A DNA stretch of 10,453 bases from NCBI GenBank assembly GCA_030019325.1, contig JASEFB010000072.1:1-10453 (forward strand), read 5' to 3'. Origin of the DNA: an archaeon. Lineage in GTDB: Archaea > Halobacteriota > Syntropharchaeia > Alkanophagales > Methanospirareceae. Below the pieces are notes generated by a model. It searched no databases and had not been told where the DNA came from. It saw nothing but the letters and a program-made list of their open reading frames with translations. This document shows, one piece after another, positions 1-5,686 of this stretch (positions are counted from its first letter, which is position 1; every line of letters starts with the position of its first letter). Made by a program: the position numbers and the translations under genes.

Positions 1-195
1 CAAAGAGCGGAAATCTTTTTTGTCCGCAGGATAAATGGATGCAACAATTGATGTTCATTTTAATCACTTTTAAGAGTTCCAATGCTATGATTGAAACCCA
101 ATATTCCACAGTCTTAGACCCCGCGTTTTAATTGGAAATTAAAGCTTGATATATAAAAGATTTGTGGTATTTATACTTTGCGTCTAAAATTCTAA
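1..195. other. Left-edge AT-rich stretch without a recognisable gene
   Basis: No gene can be supported here. Short frames open to the left edge exist on both strands: plus frame 3 runs to a TAA at 129-131, and a minus-strand frame has an ATG near 54. Neither gives a recognisable protein. A small dyad (TTTAAT at 127-132 and ATTAAA at 138-143 with a 5-base loop) and a TATA-like run (about 147-158) are visible. The dyad lies just downstream of the decayed permease end and could be a relic of its terminator. This is inference only. Confidence 0.3.
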
Positions 196-430
196 TTATA
201 CATTAATCTTCCTGAATACCGCAGCGCCTGAGACCACCATAAAAATGGTAAACCCTGCCGACACCACAAAGCCAAAGAACGGATTTACTTGCAACGGTTC
301 CCGATAACCCGTACCGTATCCCTTCAACACCATAGGTCAGCGGGTCTAGCAACGTCAGTGACTTCAACCACGAGGGCAGGCTATCTATTCGAACCGTTCG
401 GCATCGAACTAAGAAGAACAACTTTGAAAC
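196..430 (-). pseudogene. ABC-2 transporter permease, 3' remnant (frameshifted)
   Basis: Read on the minus strand, one frame gives LPSWLKSLTLLDPLTYG followed by VEGIRYGLSG. This matches the conserved segment before the last membrane helix of ABC-2 type permeases (the daunorubicin-resistance/NodJ group), where a Leu-Pro-x-Trp-Leu ... Asn/Asp-Pro-Leu-Thr-Tyr motif is typical. After a one-base shift near 290-305, another frame continues with NPFFGFVVSAGFTIFMVV and ends in AAVFRKINV with a stop at 196-198. That is the expected final helix and Phe-Arg-Lys-Ile-Asn tail. Upstream, recognisable coding stops near 430, with a stop codon in frame just before the FFL residues. About the last 70 residues of a roughly 250-residue protein remain, with no ATP-binding partner next to it. 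It is most likely a dead gene fragment. A sequencing error could explain the single frameshift but not the missing 5' two-thirds. Confidence 0.72.
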
Positions 431-600
431 ACGTTAATTGCCCCGAGAGACTGAGGAAGGCGGCACTCTTTTTAAAAAAGCCACACGACGCTTGAATATA
501 ACATTCCCGGGCTTGGCGAAGTGAAACGAAGCTGCAAAGCCCTTATTGTGCGAGTGCTGAGCACCGAAGCGAACGATAGCGAACGAGAGTTGCGAGGACG
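431..600. other. Non-coding spacer downstream of the VIT1-like gene
   Basis: This spacer lies between the permease remnant and the stop of the VIT1-like gene. It holds a run of six T residues in minus-strand sense (about 471-476), which could terminate transcripts of the VIT1-like gene, and the palindrome-rich stretch listed separately. An open minus-strand frame crosses it (434-694), but the frame overlaps the VIT1-like gene, has no recognisable domain and reads repeat-like sequence, so I do not call it a gene. Confidence 0.4.
515..590. repeat. Palindrome-rich repeat-like stretch
   Basis: The stretch contains the odd palindrome GTGCTGAGCAC (554-564) and a near-tandem duplication of AGCGAACGA (568-576 and 578-586, 10-base period). 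It also carries an AAGCCCTTA (537-545), the 9-mer that opens the two GC-rich palindromic elements in radB and upstream of sepS. The nine bases GCTGAGCAC (556-564) recur on the minus strand at 5291-5299 in the leader of the cation-transporter gene. This suggests a degenerate member of a dispersed intergenic repeat family, but the similarity to the two clear copies is limited to short words. Confidence 0.4.
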
Positions 601-1080
601 CTACCCAAATGTTACCCCAACCCAATCGCCAACATAATGTGTTATAACTATAACTATCAATGCAATAGCCAAGTGCTCTATGATCATGTTCCAAGGTTTT
701 GCTTTTTGCTCTTTAGCGATATAGAAACTAAATAAACCCAACAGAGATAACCCCCAGATTACACTTACAATAATTGCTGTTGAAAGTTGAAACAGCAAAA
801 GGGGAACAATAAAAGTCAATGTGAAAACAAATTTAGACAAAAAAGTAAAGAGTGTTGATTCCCATATATCTTTTGTAGTATGCTTATTTTCTGATTCCTC
901 TGAGACATGAATACCCAATGCGTCTGAGAATGCATCAGCTATCGCTATTATCAATATACCGCCAATAACCACAGTCGTCGAATGAGTACCAGAATGTAAT
1001 CCTACCATTAGCCCAAGCGTTGTGATTATTCCAGATGTTAAACCAAAACTAAATCCTGTTTTTAGCGAATGTTTCATCAT
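601..1080 (-). CDS. VIT1/CCC1-like small membrane transporter
   Basis: This is a 159-residue membrane protein related to the vacuolar iron transporter (VIT1/CCC1) family, which moves Fe2+ or Mn2+ across membranes in well-studied members. The N-terminal half carries the diagnostic block: SFGLTSGIITTLGLMVG (about 11-27) as helix 1, then IAIADAFSDALGIHVSEESE (45-64), matching the ADA-x-SxALGExxSxxSE signature. Two or three more hydrophobic helices follow (about 80-100, 101-122, 135-158). It is shorter than canonical VIT1 proteins (about 220-250 residues) because the cytosolic metal-binding insertion is reduced to a short polar stretch (about 60-75). The transported metal is therefore uncertain. 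The start is ambiguous between two consecutive ATG codons (1078-1080 and 1075-1077); a GGAG lies about 13 bases upstream of the first. It appears monocistronic. Confidence 0.75.
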   Translation of the reverse strand: MMKHSLKTGFSFGLTSGIITTLGLMVGLHSGTHSTTVVIGGILIIAIADAFSDALGIHVSEESENKHTTKDIWESTLFTFLSKFVFTLTFIVPLLLFQLSTAIIVSVIWGLSLLGLFSFYIAKEQKAKPWNMIIEHLAIALIVIVITHYVGDWVGVTFG

Positions 1081-1159
1081 AATAGTCTAACTTCTCCAAC
1101 TTAAATTACCTTTTTAGAGCCCGAGCAATTTCGCCTAACTTCAGTAATTTTTCTCCTCA

Positions 1160-1175
1160 TTTTCTATAAGAATAG
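1160..1175 (-). promoter_or_regulatory. Candidate TATA box for the VIT1-like gene
   Basis: In minus-strand sense the run TTCTTATAGAAAA lies about 80-90 bases before the start codon, which would give a leader of roughly 60 bases. It is a weak call based only on AT-rich TATA-like sequence in the 115-base gap between mmp15 and this gene. Confidence 0.3.
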
Positions 1176-1195
1176 TATCCAACGGAAACGGACTT

Positions 1196-2425
1196 TTAAA
1201 CGCCCGAAACAAGCGTAGCCATACCTACCGCGCCCGCATACTGCGAATAGGGTGGCACGATGATCTCAACACCAAGCATATCCTCGAATTCGCGCTTCAC
1301 GCCTTCTATTAATGATACACCTCCAACAAAGATAACCGGGGGTCTTATCTCCATCTCCTGGATCATCGTCTCATAGACCTGTTCAGCAACAGAGCGACAC
1401 GCAGCAGCAGCTACATCTTCACGCTTTATCCCGGAGGCGAGTGCAACGACGAGACTCTGTATCCCAAATACCATGCAATAGCTCTGCAAGTCAAATTTCT
1501 CCTTCTTCTTTGCCTTTGACTTCATCGCCAGCTGCCCCAACCCCGGGATGTCCACATCCAATCGGTGCGACGCCACTTCCAGGAACCGCCCCGAAGAGCC
1601 GCCACAAATACCGCCCAAACTGAAACTCGTCGCTATCCCATCGCGCATGAGAATCAGCTTGTTGTTCATCCCGCCGATATCTATCACGGTTGCCTCGCCT
1701 TTATGTCGTCCGGCAAGAAGAGCCGCTCCTTTTGAGACCACACTCACTTCCTCTAAATTGAGATCCGCTTTGACATGTTCACTTACCAGTTCCCGGCCAT
1801 GTCCCGTCACACCGATCGCGTCCACCTCCTTTTCTGAAATCCCCGCGTCTTTCATCACTTTCTCCATCACCTCCTCTGCACTTCGTATCGGGTCTGTAGT
1901 GGGCGACCATTCCTCCCCTATGATTTCGTTGTCCTTCATCACAACTACTTTCGTCATAGAGGAGCCGGAATCAATACCGATCGTCACGCCTTCCTGCTTC
2001 TCGCGCATCAAGAGCGCCTTCCGTGTTATTAACGTCTTCAGCGCTTCAAAGCGCGAATAGAGTTCTATCTCCTTCGGCTTTTCCACGTTTGAATAGACGA
2101 TGATCGGTATATCTGTCCGCTCATGGAGAAACGTCCTTACCATGTCTTTCACAATCGTTCCTTCCGCACACTTGAAGCAGGTGAGCAGTATAGCGCCTTT
2201 TATCATTGGGTCATTTAACAGGGATACCGCTCGTGCTATCATCAAATTCAAGCTGGGGCTTTCTGCCTTGAATCCGATCTCATTGCATGCCAATTCCACC
2301 TTCGCTAAATCCATCTCCGGATAAACCAGTTCAATACCCAATCGCTCTGCTACGTCGTCCAATAACCATTGAATACCACAGTATTCTGTCCCGCACGATA
2401 TCTGCGCAACTCTCACGGGCGTCAT
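1196..2425 (-). CDS. mmp15: Methanogenesis marker protein 15 (HgdC/BadF-type ATPase)
   Basis: This 409-residue protein matches methanogenesis marker protein 15, a family confined to organisms with methyl-coenzyme M reductase. The N-terminal domain (1-140) has two cysteine pairs, C11/C16 in ISCGTEYCGIQ and C83/C86 in LTCFKC. From about 147 it is an ASKHA-fold ATPase like the activators of 2-hydroxyacyl-CoA dehydratases. The phosphate-1 loop is GIDSGSSMTK (150-159), phosphate-2 is DIGGMNNK (249-256), and the adenosine motif lies near FVGGVSL. Cysteines C274 (in GICGGSSGRFLEV) and C317 (in YCMVFG) sit where HgdC has the cysteines that hold a [4Fe-4S] cluster between subunits. I infer ATP-driven electron transfer or activation of a redox cofactor connected with methanogenesis; the substrate is not shown by the sequence. 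The gene starts 6 bases after the mmp5 stop, so the two are co-transcribed. No dehydratase subunits are nearby, which argues against a fermentation role. Confidence 0.9.
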   Translation of the reverse strand: MTPVRVAQISCGTEYCGIQWLLDDVAERLGIELVYPEMDLAKVELACNEIGFKAESPSLNLMIARAVSLLNDPMIKGAILLTCFKCAEGTIVKDMVRTFLHERTDIPIIVYSNVEKPKEIELYSRFEALKTLITRKALLMREKQEGVTIGIDSGSSMTKVVVMKDNEIIGEEWSPTTDPIRSAEEVMEKVMKDAGISEKEVDAIGVTGHGRELVSEHVKADLNLEEVSVVSKGAALLAGRHKGEATVIDIGGMNNKLILMRDGIATSFSLGGICGGSSGRFLEVASHRLDVDIPGLGQLAMKSKAKKKEKFDLQSYCMVFGIQSLVVALASGIKREDVAAAACRSVAEQVYETMIQEMEIRPPVIFVGGVSLIEGVKREFEDMLGVEIIVPPYSQYAGAVGMATLVSGV

Positions 2426-2431
2426 TTTATC

Positions 2432-2881
2432 TTACGCTTCTTTTTGTCCCTCTGATAACCGCGCTAAAAATTTCATTACCGCGGATACCATCTCCTCCAT
2501 CCGATCCCCGCCCTCATACCTCACTTCTAATGTCGGTATTCCACGCTTCCTTATCAAAAACTTGAAGAATTCGTCGGCGACGGCACAGCCCATACAACCA
2601 AAGGTGGGGGGTGCGTCAGTCAATATTATTGCAGCTTCTGCTTTCTCCAACAGCGGTGCAAGCAGTCCTATTCTCCCTTTGAGTCCCGCAGGTTCTTCCA
2701 CCGAGACATACCTCAGTGCCCTCTTCAAGTCCTCTTCCGTAATATTCAGCGGTGGTGCGTCTATCTCTGCATCTCTCACGTGTTCACCGACTTCCTTCAT
2801 CAAAACTACCGGTTCATGTCCGCCCCGTTCCACCAAATCCGCCAATATCAAACTATTTGGCGGATATACCAACACTTTCAT
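2432..2881 (-). CDS. mmp5: Methanogenesis marker protein 5
   Basis: This 149-residue protein is recognised as methanogenesis marker protein 5 by the N-terminal block VYPPNSLILADLVERGGHEP (5-24) and the cysteine motif PTFGCMGCAVADEF (C96 and C99, a CxxC). It is predicted to be a soluble alpha/beta protein with a hydrophobic strand AAIILTDAPP just before the CxxC, suggesting a small cofactor- or metal-cluster-binding fold. Its exact activity is not known to me. It is the first gene of a two-gene operon with mmp15, whose product also carries cysteine pairs, so the two may work as partners. The ATG at 2879-2881 is supported by a purine-rich AAAGGATGG about 8-10 bases upstream and a TATA box further up. 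Confidence 0.87.
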   Translation of the reverse strand: MKVLVYPPNSLILADLVERGGHEPVVLMKEVGEHVRDAEIDAPPLNITEEDLKRALRYVSVEEPAGLKGRIGLLAPLLEKAEAAIILTDAPPTFGCMGCAVADEFFKFLIRKRGIPTLEVRYEGGDRMEEMVSAVMKFLARLSEGQKEA

Positions 2882-2945
2882 CTTCTACCATCCTTTCCGT
2901 TCTTCGTTTTAATTTGATGTATACTCTATCGTCCTAAACTACATT

Positions 2946-2961
2946 AATTTTATTATAACTT
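2946..2961 (-). promoter_or_regulatory. TATA box of the mmp5-mmp15 operon
   Basis: In minus-strand sense, AGTTATAATAAAATTA lies about 65-80 bases before the mmp5 start, predicting transcription from near 2925-2930 and a leader of about 45-50 bases. The 91-base gap from the radB stop contains this single good TATA candidate, so the operon probably has its own promoter rather than depending on radB read-through. Confidence 0.5.
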
Positions 2962-2972
2962 TTATTTATGAC

Positions 2973-3782
2973 TCATCTCGGGCTATCCTCAACACCTTTA
3001 CTCGTGATAAAAAACTCACATGCCGTATCTTCAGGCATAGACCTGTGCTTCTTTAAAATAGCTCTTCTTTTACCCCGCCCTCCTGCCACTTTCTCGAGCT
3101 GCACAATTACTTTTGAGAGATGCTCGAGAGCCGATCCGCCAGGAGGTCGTAATTTACCATTCTCTATATCAGTATATACTTGATTGGTTATAAGGACAGC
3201 AAGGTCATACCTGCGCGCAACTTCCAAGAGATGCATTATTTGGTTTGCCAACGCTCTCCTCAAATACATACTTCTTTCATCGTCCAGCTCTAACCGGTAG
3301 AAAAGCGTGGCTGAGTCGAGGATTACGAGTGAAACCTTGTTTTTACCCTCCTTTTCCTTTATTACGGTATCTATCTCCTTTATACAGGACATTTGCTGCT
3401 CGAAACTCTGAGGCTCGTAGATCATAATTCTCCGTGCTATGCTTTCCACCTCTTCACTCCCACTGTGGGGCTCCGCCTCATCACGGGCTCCGCCCGTGCC
3501 CCCGTATCGTGGGCTCTGCCCACGTTCCTGCGAGCCTGAAAGGCTCAGTAAGGGCTTAGAACTGGCTATTTGTAAGAACCGTTCCGGAGAAAACCCCTCG
3601 GTGTCTATAAAAATTATGCTCTTCCCTTTTCTCGCACATTCGACCGCTACCTGAAGGCAGATATTGGTCTTTCCACTGCCTGCCTCTCCATAGAGCTGGG
3701 TCACCGTACCTGACTCGAACCCCCCACCTAACAGCTCATCTATGTTCTTACACCCCGTGCTGTATTTCGTAGGAAGTTGCAT
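2973..3782 (-). CDS. radB: DNA repair/recombination protein RadB with an in-frame repeat insertion
   Basis: RadB is the archaeal RecA/RadA paralogue that assists RadA in homologous recombination. Numbered from the ATG at 3780-3782 (269 residues), it has the RadB entry motif STGCKNIDELLGGGFESG (8-25), Walker A GEAGSGKT (32-39), FIDTEGFSPERFLQIA (58-73), Walker B LVILDS (152-157), the loop LITNQVYTDIENG and the C-terminal ILKKHRSMPE block. As expected for RadB, the N-terminal helix-hairpin-helix domain of RadA is absent. It is about 40 residues longer than usual. The excess is S75 to about E111 (3450-3560), a Gly/Ser/Arg/Glu-rich stretch without secondary-structure character, coded by a GC-rich palindromic element listed separately. 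It falls between the helix after FSPERF and the next core strand, a likely surface loop, so the protein may still fold. A TTG two codons upstream is possible, but ATG is preferred. Confidence 0.9.
   Translation of the reverse strand: MQLPTKYSTGCKNIDELLGGGFESGTVTQLYGEAGSGKTNICLQVAVECARKGKSIIFIDTEGFSPERFLQIASSKPLLSLSGSQERGQSPRYGGTGGARDEAEPHSGSEEVESIARRIMIYEPQSFEQQMSCIKEIDTVIKEKEGKNKVSLVILDSATLFYRLELDDERSMYLRRALANQIMHLLEVARRYDLAVLITNQVYTDIENGKLRPPGGSALEHLSKVIVQLEKVAGGRGKRRAILKKHRSMPEDTACEFFITSKGVEDSPR
3450..3560 (-). repeat. GC-rich multi-hairpin palindromic element inside radB
   Basis: About 111 bases (37 codons, a multiple of three) interrupt radB without breaking the frame. The element is a chain of tight hairpins: TAAGGGCTTA (3549-3558), GAGCCT-GAA-AGGCTC (3532-3546), CGTGGGC-TCT-GCCCACG (3508-3524) and CACGGGC-TCC-GCCCGTG (3482-3498), then GTGGGGCTCCGCCTCA (3465-3480). 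In minus-strand sense it begins TAAGCCCTTA and ends GGCGGAGCCCCACA, the same boundaries as the element at 7831-7909. Its GC-rich, repetitive composition contrasts with the rest of radB. The resulting residues are absent from the RadB family as I know it. Confidence 0.85.
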
Positions 3783-3817
3783 TCTCAATCTTTTCTTAAA
3801 AAGAAAGGTGTTATCAA

Positions 3818-3835
3818 AAGAACTTATTTGTTCTT
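3818..3835. promoter_or_regulatory. Small dyad in the mgtE-type/radB spacer
   Basis: The arms AAGAAC (3818-3823) and GTTCTT (3830-3835) form a perfect 6-base dyad with a 6-base loop, about 36 bases upstream of the radB ATG and 42 bases after the transporter stop. Around it are A/T-rich runs, including a TATA-like TTTTTAAG in minus-strand sense near 3797-3804. It may be a weak terminator for the transporter or an operator for radB. The sequence does not decide. Confidence 0.25.
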
Positions 3836-3876
3836 CTCGTAGAAAGAAACTGTTTTCTGAAAAGAAAAAGTGCTCG

Positions 3877-5160
3877 TTATATCATCAGATTCATCGCAAA
3901 AAGGAGCGATAATACGCCTACTATGTCGGTTAAGCTGGTTATGAGCGGTATCGTATCATTATCGGGGTCCATTCCAAATCTGAAGGATAAAATTGCGATG
4001 TAATAAGAAGCGAAGTTAAGAAACGTTGTGCATAAAATACCGCCTAAAAGGGCGATAGAGAGCATCTTTACTACATCTGGGGTGGCTATCCCAAGATAGG
4101 CACTCGCACCGTATGATATTATACCAACAAAGAGAAAGAAGAATATGGAAAGGAGATATATCACGGCGAAATTCGCAGAGACAAGCTTATCTGGAAAACG
4201 CTTTGGATTCACCGTGCCAATGTGAAGCATGGAGGAGAGGCGAGCGCTTAATATACCGCTTAACGCGTTACTTTCACCCAAAAAGGGTGGGATGAGTACT
4301 AAAATAGCGGGAATAGCAATTAAACTACTCAAATTCATGTTCAGTGCTAACCCTGCAAAAGTGGCAATAAGCCCACTGATGAAAAACATCGGAATGCTTT
4401 CTACAATAATTCGCCTTACAGCCCATTCGTTTGATTTTAGTCCTTTTATGGCGCATACAAAAGCTAAAAAGACAAATAAAAATAAAAATAAGGTGGATGG
4501 AGATAACCAACCCCCTAAGATCTTTTCTTCAAGGTTAAAGTTTAATAATAAGATAACGGCGAGGAACAAAGATGGTATGGTTACCATGTCTCCTGCAGAG
4601 GTTATTATCGGTGATGAGATGTTATCAATATCCCAGTTTCTACGGTATCCGAGGATAGAGACGAGAATAGCGATGCCGAGGAGAATGATTCCAGAGATCA
4701 AACCGCCTATTACTGAAATTAGAATGAAAGCGGGAAGAGAGATACTGTGCATTCCAAACGCATTTGCAGCTATTTTAGCTAAGAAGCCGAGGATAACAGA
4801 AAGGATGAGCGACAATAGCAAAGAGGCATAAGCATTTTGGTGTAATATCCCCCCTTTTTTCAAGGTTGGGGAGAAAAGACCGAGGTGCATTGAAGTTCCT
4901 AATCTCGAGACAAGCGCGCTGTAAATATTACCTCGCATGTCAATTGCAGGTGGAATGAGTATGATGAGACCGGGAAGGAGTTGCAGCATATCGGTCATCC
5001 AGCTCAACACAATTCCGGCCAAAAGACCGGTGAACGAACAAAAGAGGAGTGAGAATGGAGATTGCCTAAATAAGGCTGAGAAGTTGTGAAGAAAGGAAGA
5101 GAGACGACTGAGGGGAGTCTTCAAGGCGTTCTTCTGCATGCTTCGGATTTGTATTCTCAT
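3877..5160 (-). CDS. MgtE/SLC41-type divalent cation transporter (two-repeat)
   Basis: This 427-residue polytopic membrane protein consists of two copies of the MgtE/SLC41 integral-membrane domain. Repeat 1 has ILIPPAIDMRGNIYSALVSR (67-86) and the later DIDNISSPIITSAGD (177-191). Repeat 2 has VLIPPFLGESNALSGILSAR (288-307) and MDPDNDTIPLITSLTD (397-412). These are the pore motif (Pro-Pro ... Gly-Asn/Ser-Asn) and the Asp-Pro-Asp ... Pro-x-x-Thr-x-x-x-Asp signature. The acidic residues, D191 and D412 among them, are the likely Mg2+ contacts. Bacterial MgtE has one such domain plus cytosolic N and CBS sensor domains and dimerises. Here the sensor domains are missing and the two repeats form an internal pseudo-dimer, as in SLC41. 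Mg2+ is the likely substrate. I chose the ATG at 5158-5160 because GGGGGAGGT precedes it by 6 bases. A GTG at 5214 in the same frame overlaps another GGAGGTG and is less likely. Confidence 0.87.
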   Translation of the reverse strand: MRIQIRSMQKNALKTPLSRLSSFLHNFSALFRQSPFSLLFCSFTGLLAGIVLSWMTDMLQLLPGLIILIPPAIDMRGNIYSALVSRLGTSMHLGLFSPTLKKGGILHQNAYASLLLSLILSVILGFLAKIAANAFGMHSISLPAFILISVIGGLISGIILLGIAILVSILGYRRNWDIDNISSPIITSAGDMVTIPSLFLAVILLLNFNLEEKILGGWLSPSTLFLFLFVFLAFVCAIKGLKSNEWAVRRIIVESIPMFFISGLIATFAGLALNMNLSSLIAIPAILVLIPPFLGESNALSGILSARLSSMLHIGTVNPKRFPDKLVSANFAVIYLLSIFFFLFVGIISYGASAYLGIATPDVVKMLSIALLGGILCTTFLNFASYYIAILSFRFGMDPDNDTIPLITSLTDIVGVLSLLFAMNLMI

Positions 5161-5335
5161 ACTCATACCTCCCCCTATCTCTATCTCTGCCTTCCTTCTT
5201 ATACCAGAAGGCACCTCCTTTATCCTTACTCATGCCACTGCGTAAGCCTTTTATTCTTCTCACGCCCAAGCTGAAGCTATCCGGAGGCTCGTGCTCAGCT
5301 TCGCTTTCGTTATCTCTTCCTTGCTTGGACATCAT
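5161..5335 (-). promoter_or_regulatory. Long leader of the cation-transporter gene
   Basis: If the symmetric TATA box at 5361-5375 drives the minus strand, transcription would begin near 5335-5340 and the transporter would have a leader of about 175 bases. The leader contains an imperfect palindrome, two purine-rich Shine-Dalgarno-like runs (just upstream of 5214 and 5160) and an ATG at 5333-5335 opening an 89-codon frame that overlaps the transporter start out of frame. It could be a regulatory leader or a leaderless short ORF. I see no match to the bacterial M-box Mg2+ riboswitch. Confidence 0.35.
5264..5304. repeat. Imperfect palindrome in the transporter leader
   Basis: The arms GCCCAAGCTGAAGC (5264-5277) and GCTCAGCTTCGC (5293-5304) can pair over about 10 to 12 bases with one or two mismatches or bulges around a 15-base loop. 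The word GCTGAGCAC on the minus strand (5291-5299) is shared with the palindrome-rich stretch at 515-590. It could be a degenerate intergenic repeat or an RNA hairpin in the leader. Confidence 0.45.
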
Positions 5336-5360
5336 GCTCTTTACTTACTCTACCTCATTC

Positions 5361-5375
5361 TTTATACTATAAATA
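5361..5375. promoter_or_regulatory. Symmetric TATA box in the divergent spacer
   Basis: The run TTTATACTATAAATA reads as a TATA box on both strands. On the plus strand it lies only about 15 bases before the chorismate mutase ATG, which is too close for normal initiation. On the minus strand its spacing fits a start near 5335-5340. It therefore more probably serves the transporter. Chorismate mutase may use TTTACTTA near 5339-5346. Confidence 0.4.
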
Positions 5376-5381
5376 ATAAAA

Positions 5382-5681
5382 ATGTCACCGAACGAAGACA
5401 AATTGGAAGAGATACGGAAGAGGATAGATGAAATAGACGATGTCATTGCAGATTTACTTTCACAAAGGATGCAGTATGCAAAAGAGACGAAGGCTGAGAA
5501 AGTGCGACTGAAAAAGCCTATCATTGATAGGCAACGCCAAAGAGAGGTGATAGAGAAGTGGCGTGAGCGGGCAAGGAGGAACAGAGGAAGCAGTGGGTAT
5601 GATTTAAGCGAGGAGATGATGAGTAAGATCGCTGAGCTCATAATCGAATACACGGTAATAAAAGAGATGGAAGAGCAGTAG
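5382..5681 (+). CDS. aroQ: Chorismate mutase, AroQ class
   Basis: This 99-residue, all-helical, monofunctional AroQ-type chorismate mutase would convert chorismate to prephenate for phenylalanine and tyrosine synthesis. The three-helix pattern is clear: IRKRIDEIDDVIADLLSQR (11-29), a second helix from about 46, and a C-terminal helix SKIAELIIEYTVIKE (81-95). A gapless comparison with the E. coli P-protein mutase domain up to residue 60 places the active-site residues at R12, R29, K40, D49 and R52, all kept. The residue equivalent to E52 is Q53, and the one equivalent to Q88 is E95. The second change also occurs in the yeast enzyme, but the first is unusual as far as I know. The ATG at 5382 gives the expected length for the family. 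The gene ends 5 bases before the acetyltransferase ATG, so the two form an operon. Confidence 0.85.
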   Translation: MSPNEDKLEEIRKRIDEIDDVIADLLSQRMQYAKETKAEKVRLKKPIIDRQRQREVIEKWRERARRNRGSSGYDLSEEMMSKIAELIIEYTVIKEMEEQ

Positions 5682-5686
5682 TAAAG

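Noticed and set aside
90..99. GATTGAAAC, a word often found at the 3' end of archaeal CRISPR repeats
   Set aside because: It occurs once only, with no repeated unit or spacer-like spacing around it and no cas gene in the window.
1..131. Short frames open to the left edge on both strands, possible partial genes
   Set aside because: Each gives about 20-45 residues with no recognisable motif, and both strands are equally open, so coding cannot be supported.
434..694. An 86-codon minus-strand frame across the spacer
   Set aside because: It overlaps the 3' end of the well-supported VIT1-like gene in another frame and mainly translates repeat-like sequence.
1548..2060. A 170-codon plus-strand frame opposite mmp15
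   Set aside because: It is antisense to a strongly recognised gene, its residues are Ser/Pro/Thr/Ile-rich as expected for a shadow frame, and it has no domain.
1196..2425. Annotation as 2-hydroxyglutaryl-CoA dehydratase activator
   Set aside because: The ATPase domain is related, but the extra N-terminal cysteine domain, the partner Mmp5 and the absence of dehydratase subunits fit marker protein 15 better.
3450..3560. Intein or intron in radB
   Set aside because: The insertion is far too short for an intein, lacks splice-motif residues, is a multiple of three and is made of hairpins shared with an intergenic element. A bulge-helix-bulge intron is not apparent.
4229..4831. A 200-codon plus-strand frame opposite the cation transporter
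   Set aside because: It is antisense to two clear MgtE-type repeats; its Lys/Met/Ile-rich composition is the complement of hydrophobic codons and no family is recognised.
5161..5335. M-box (ykoK) Mg2+ riboswitch upstream of the transporter
   Set aside because: I could not identify the conserved M-box core or its stem arrangement; only one imperfect palindrome is visible.
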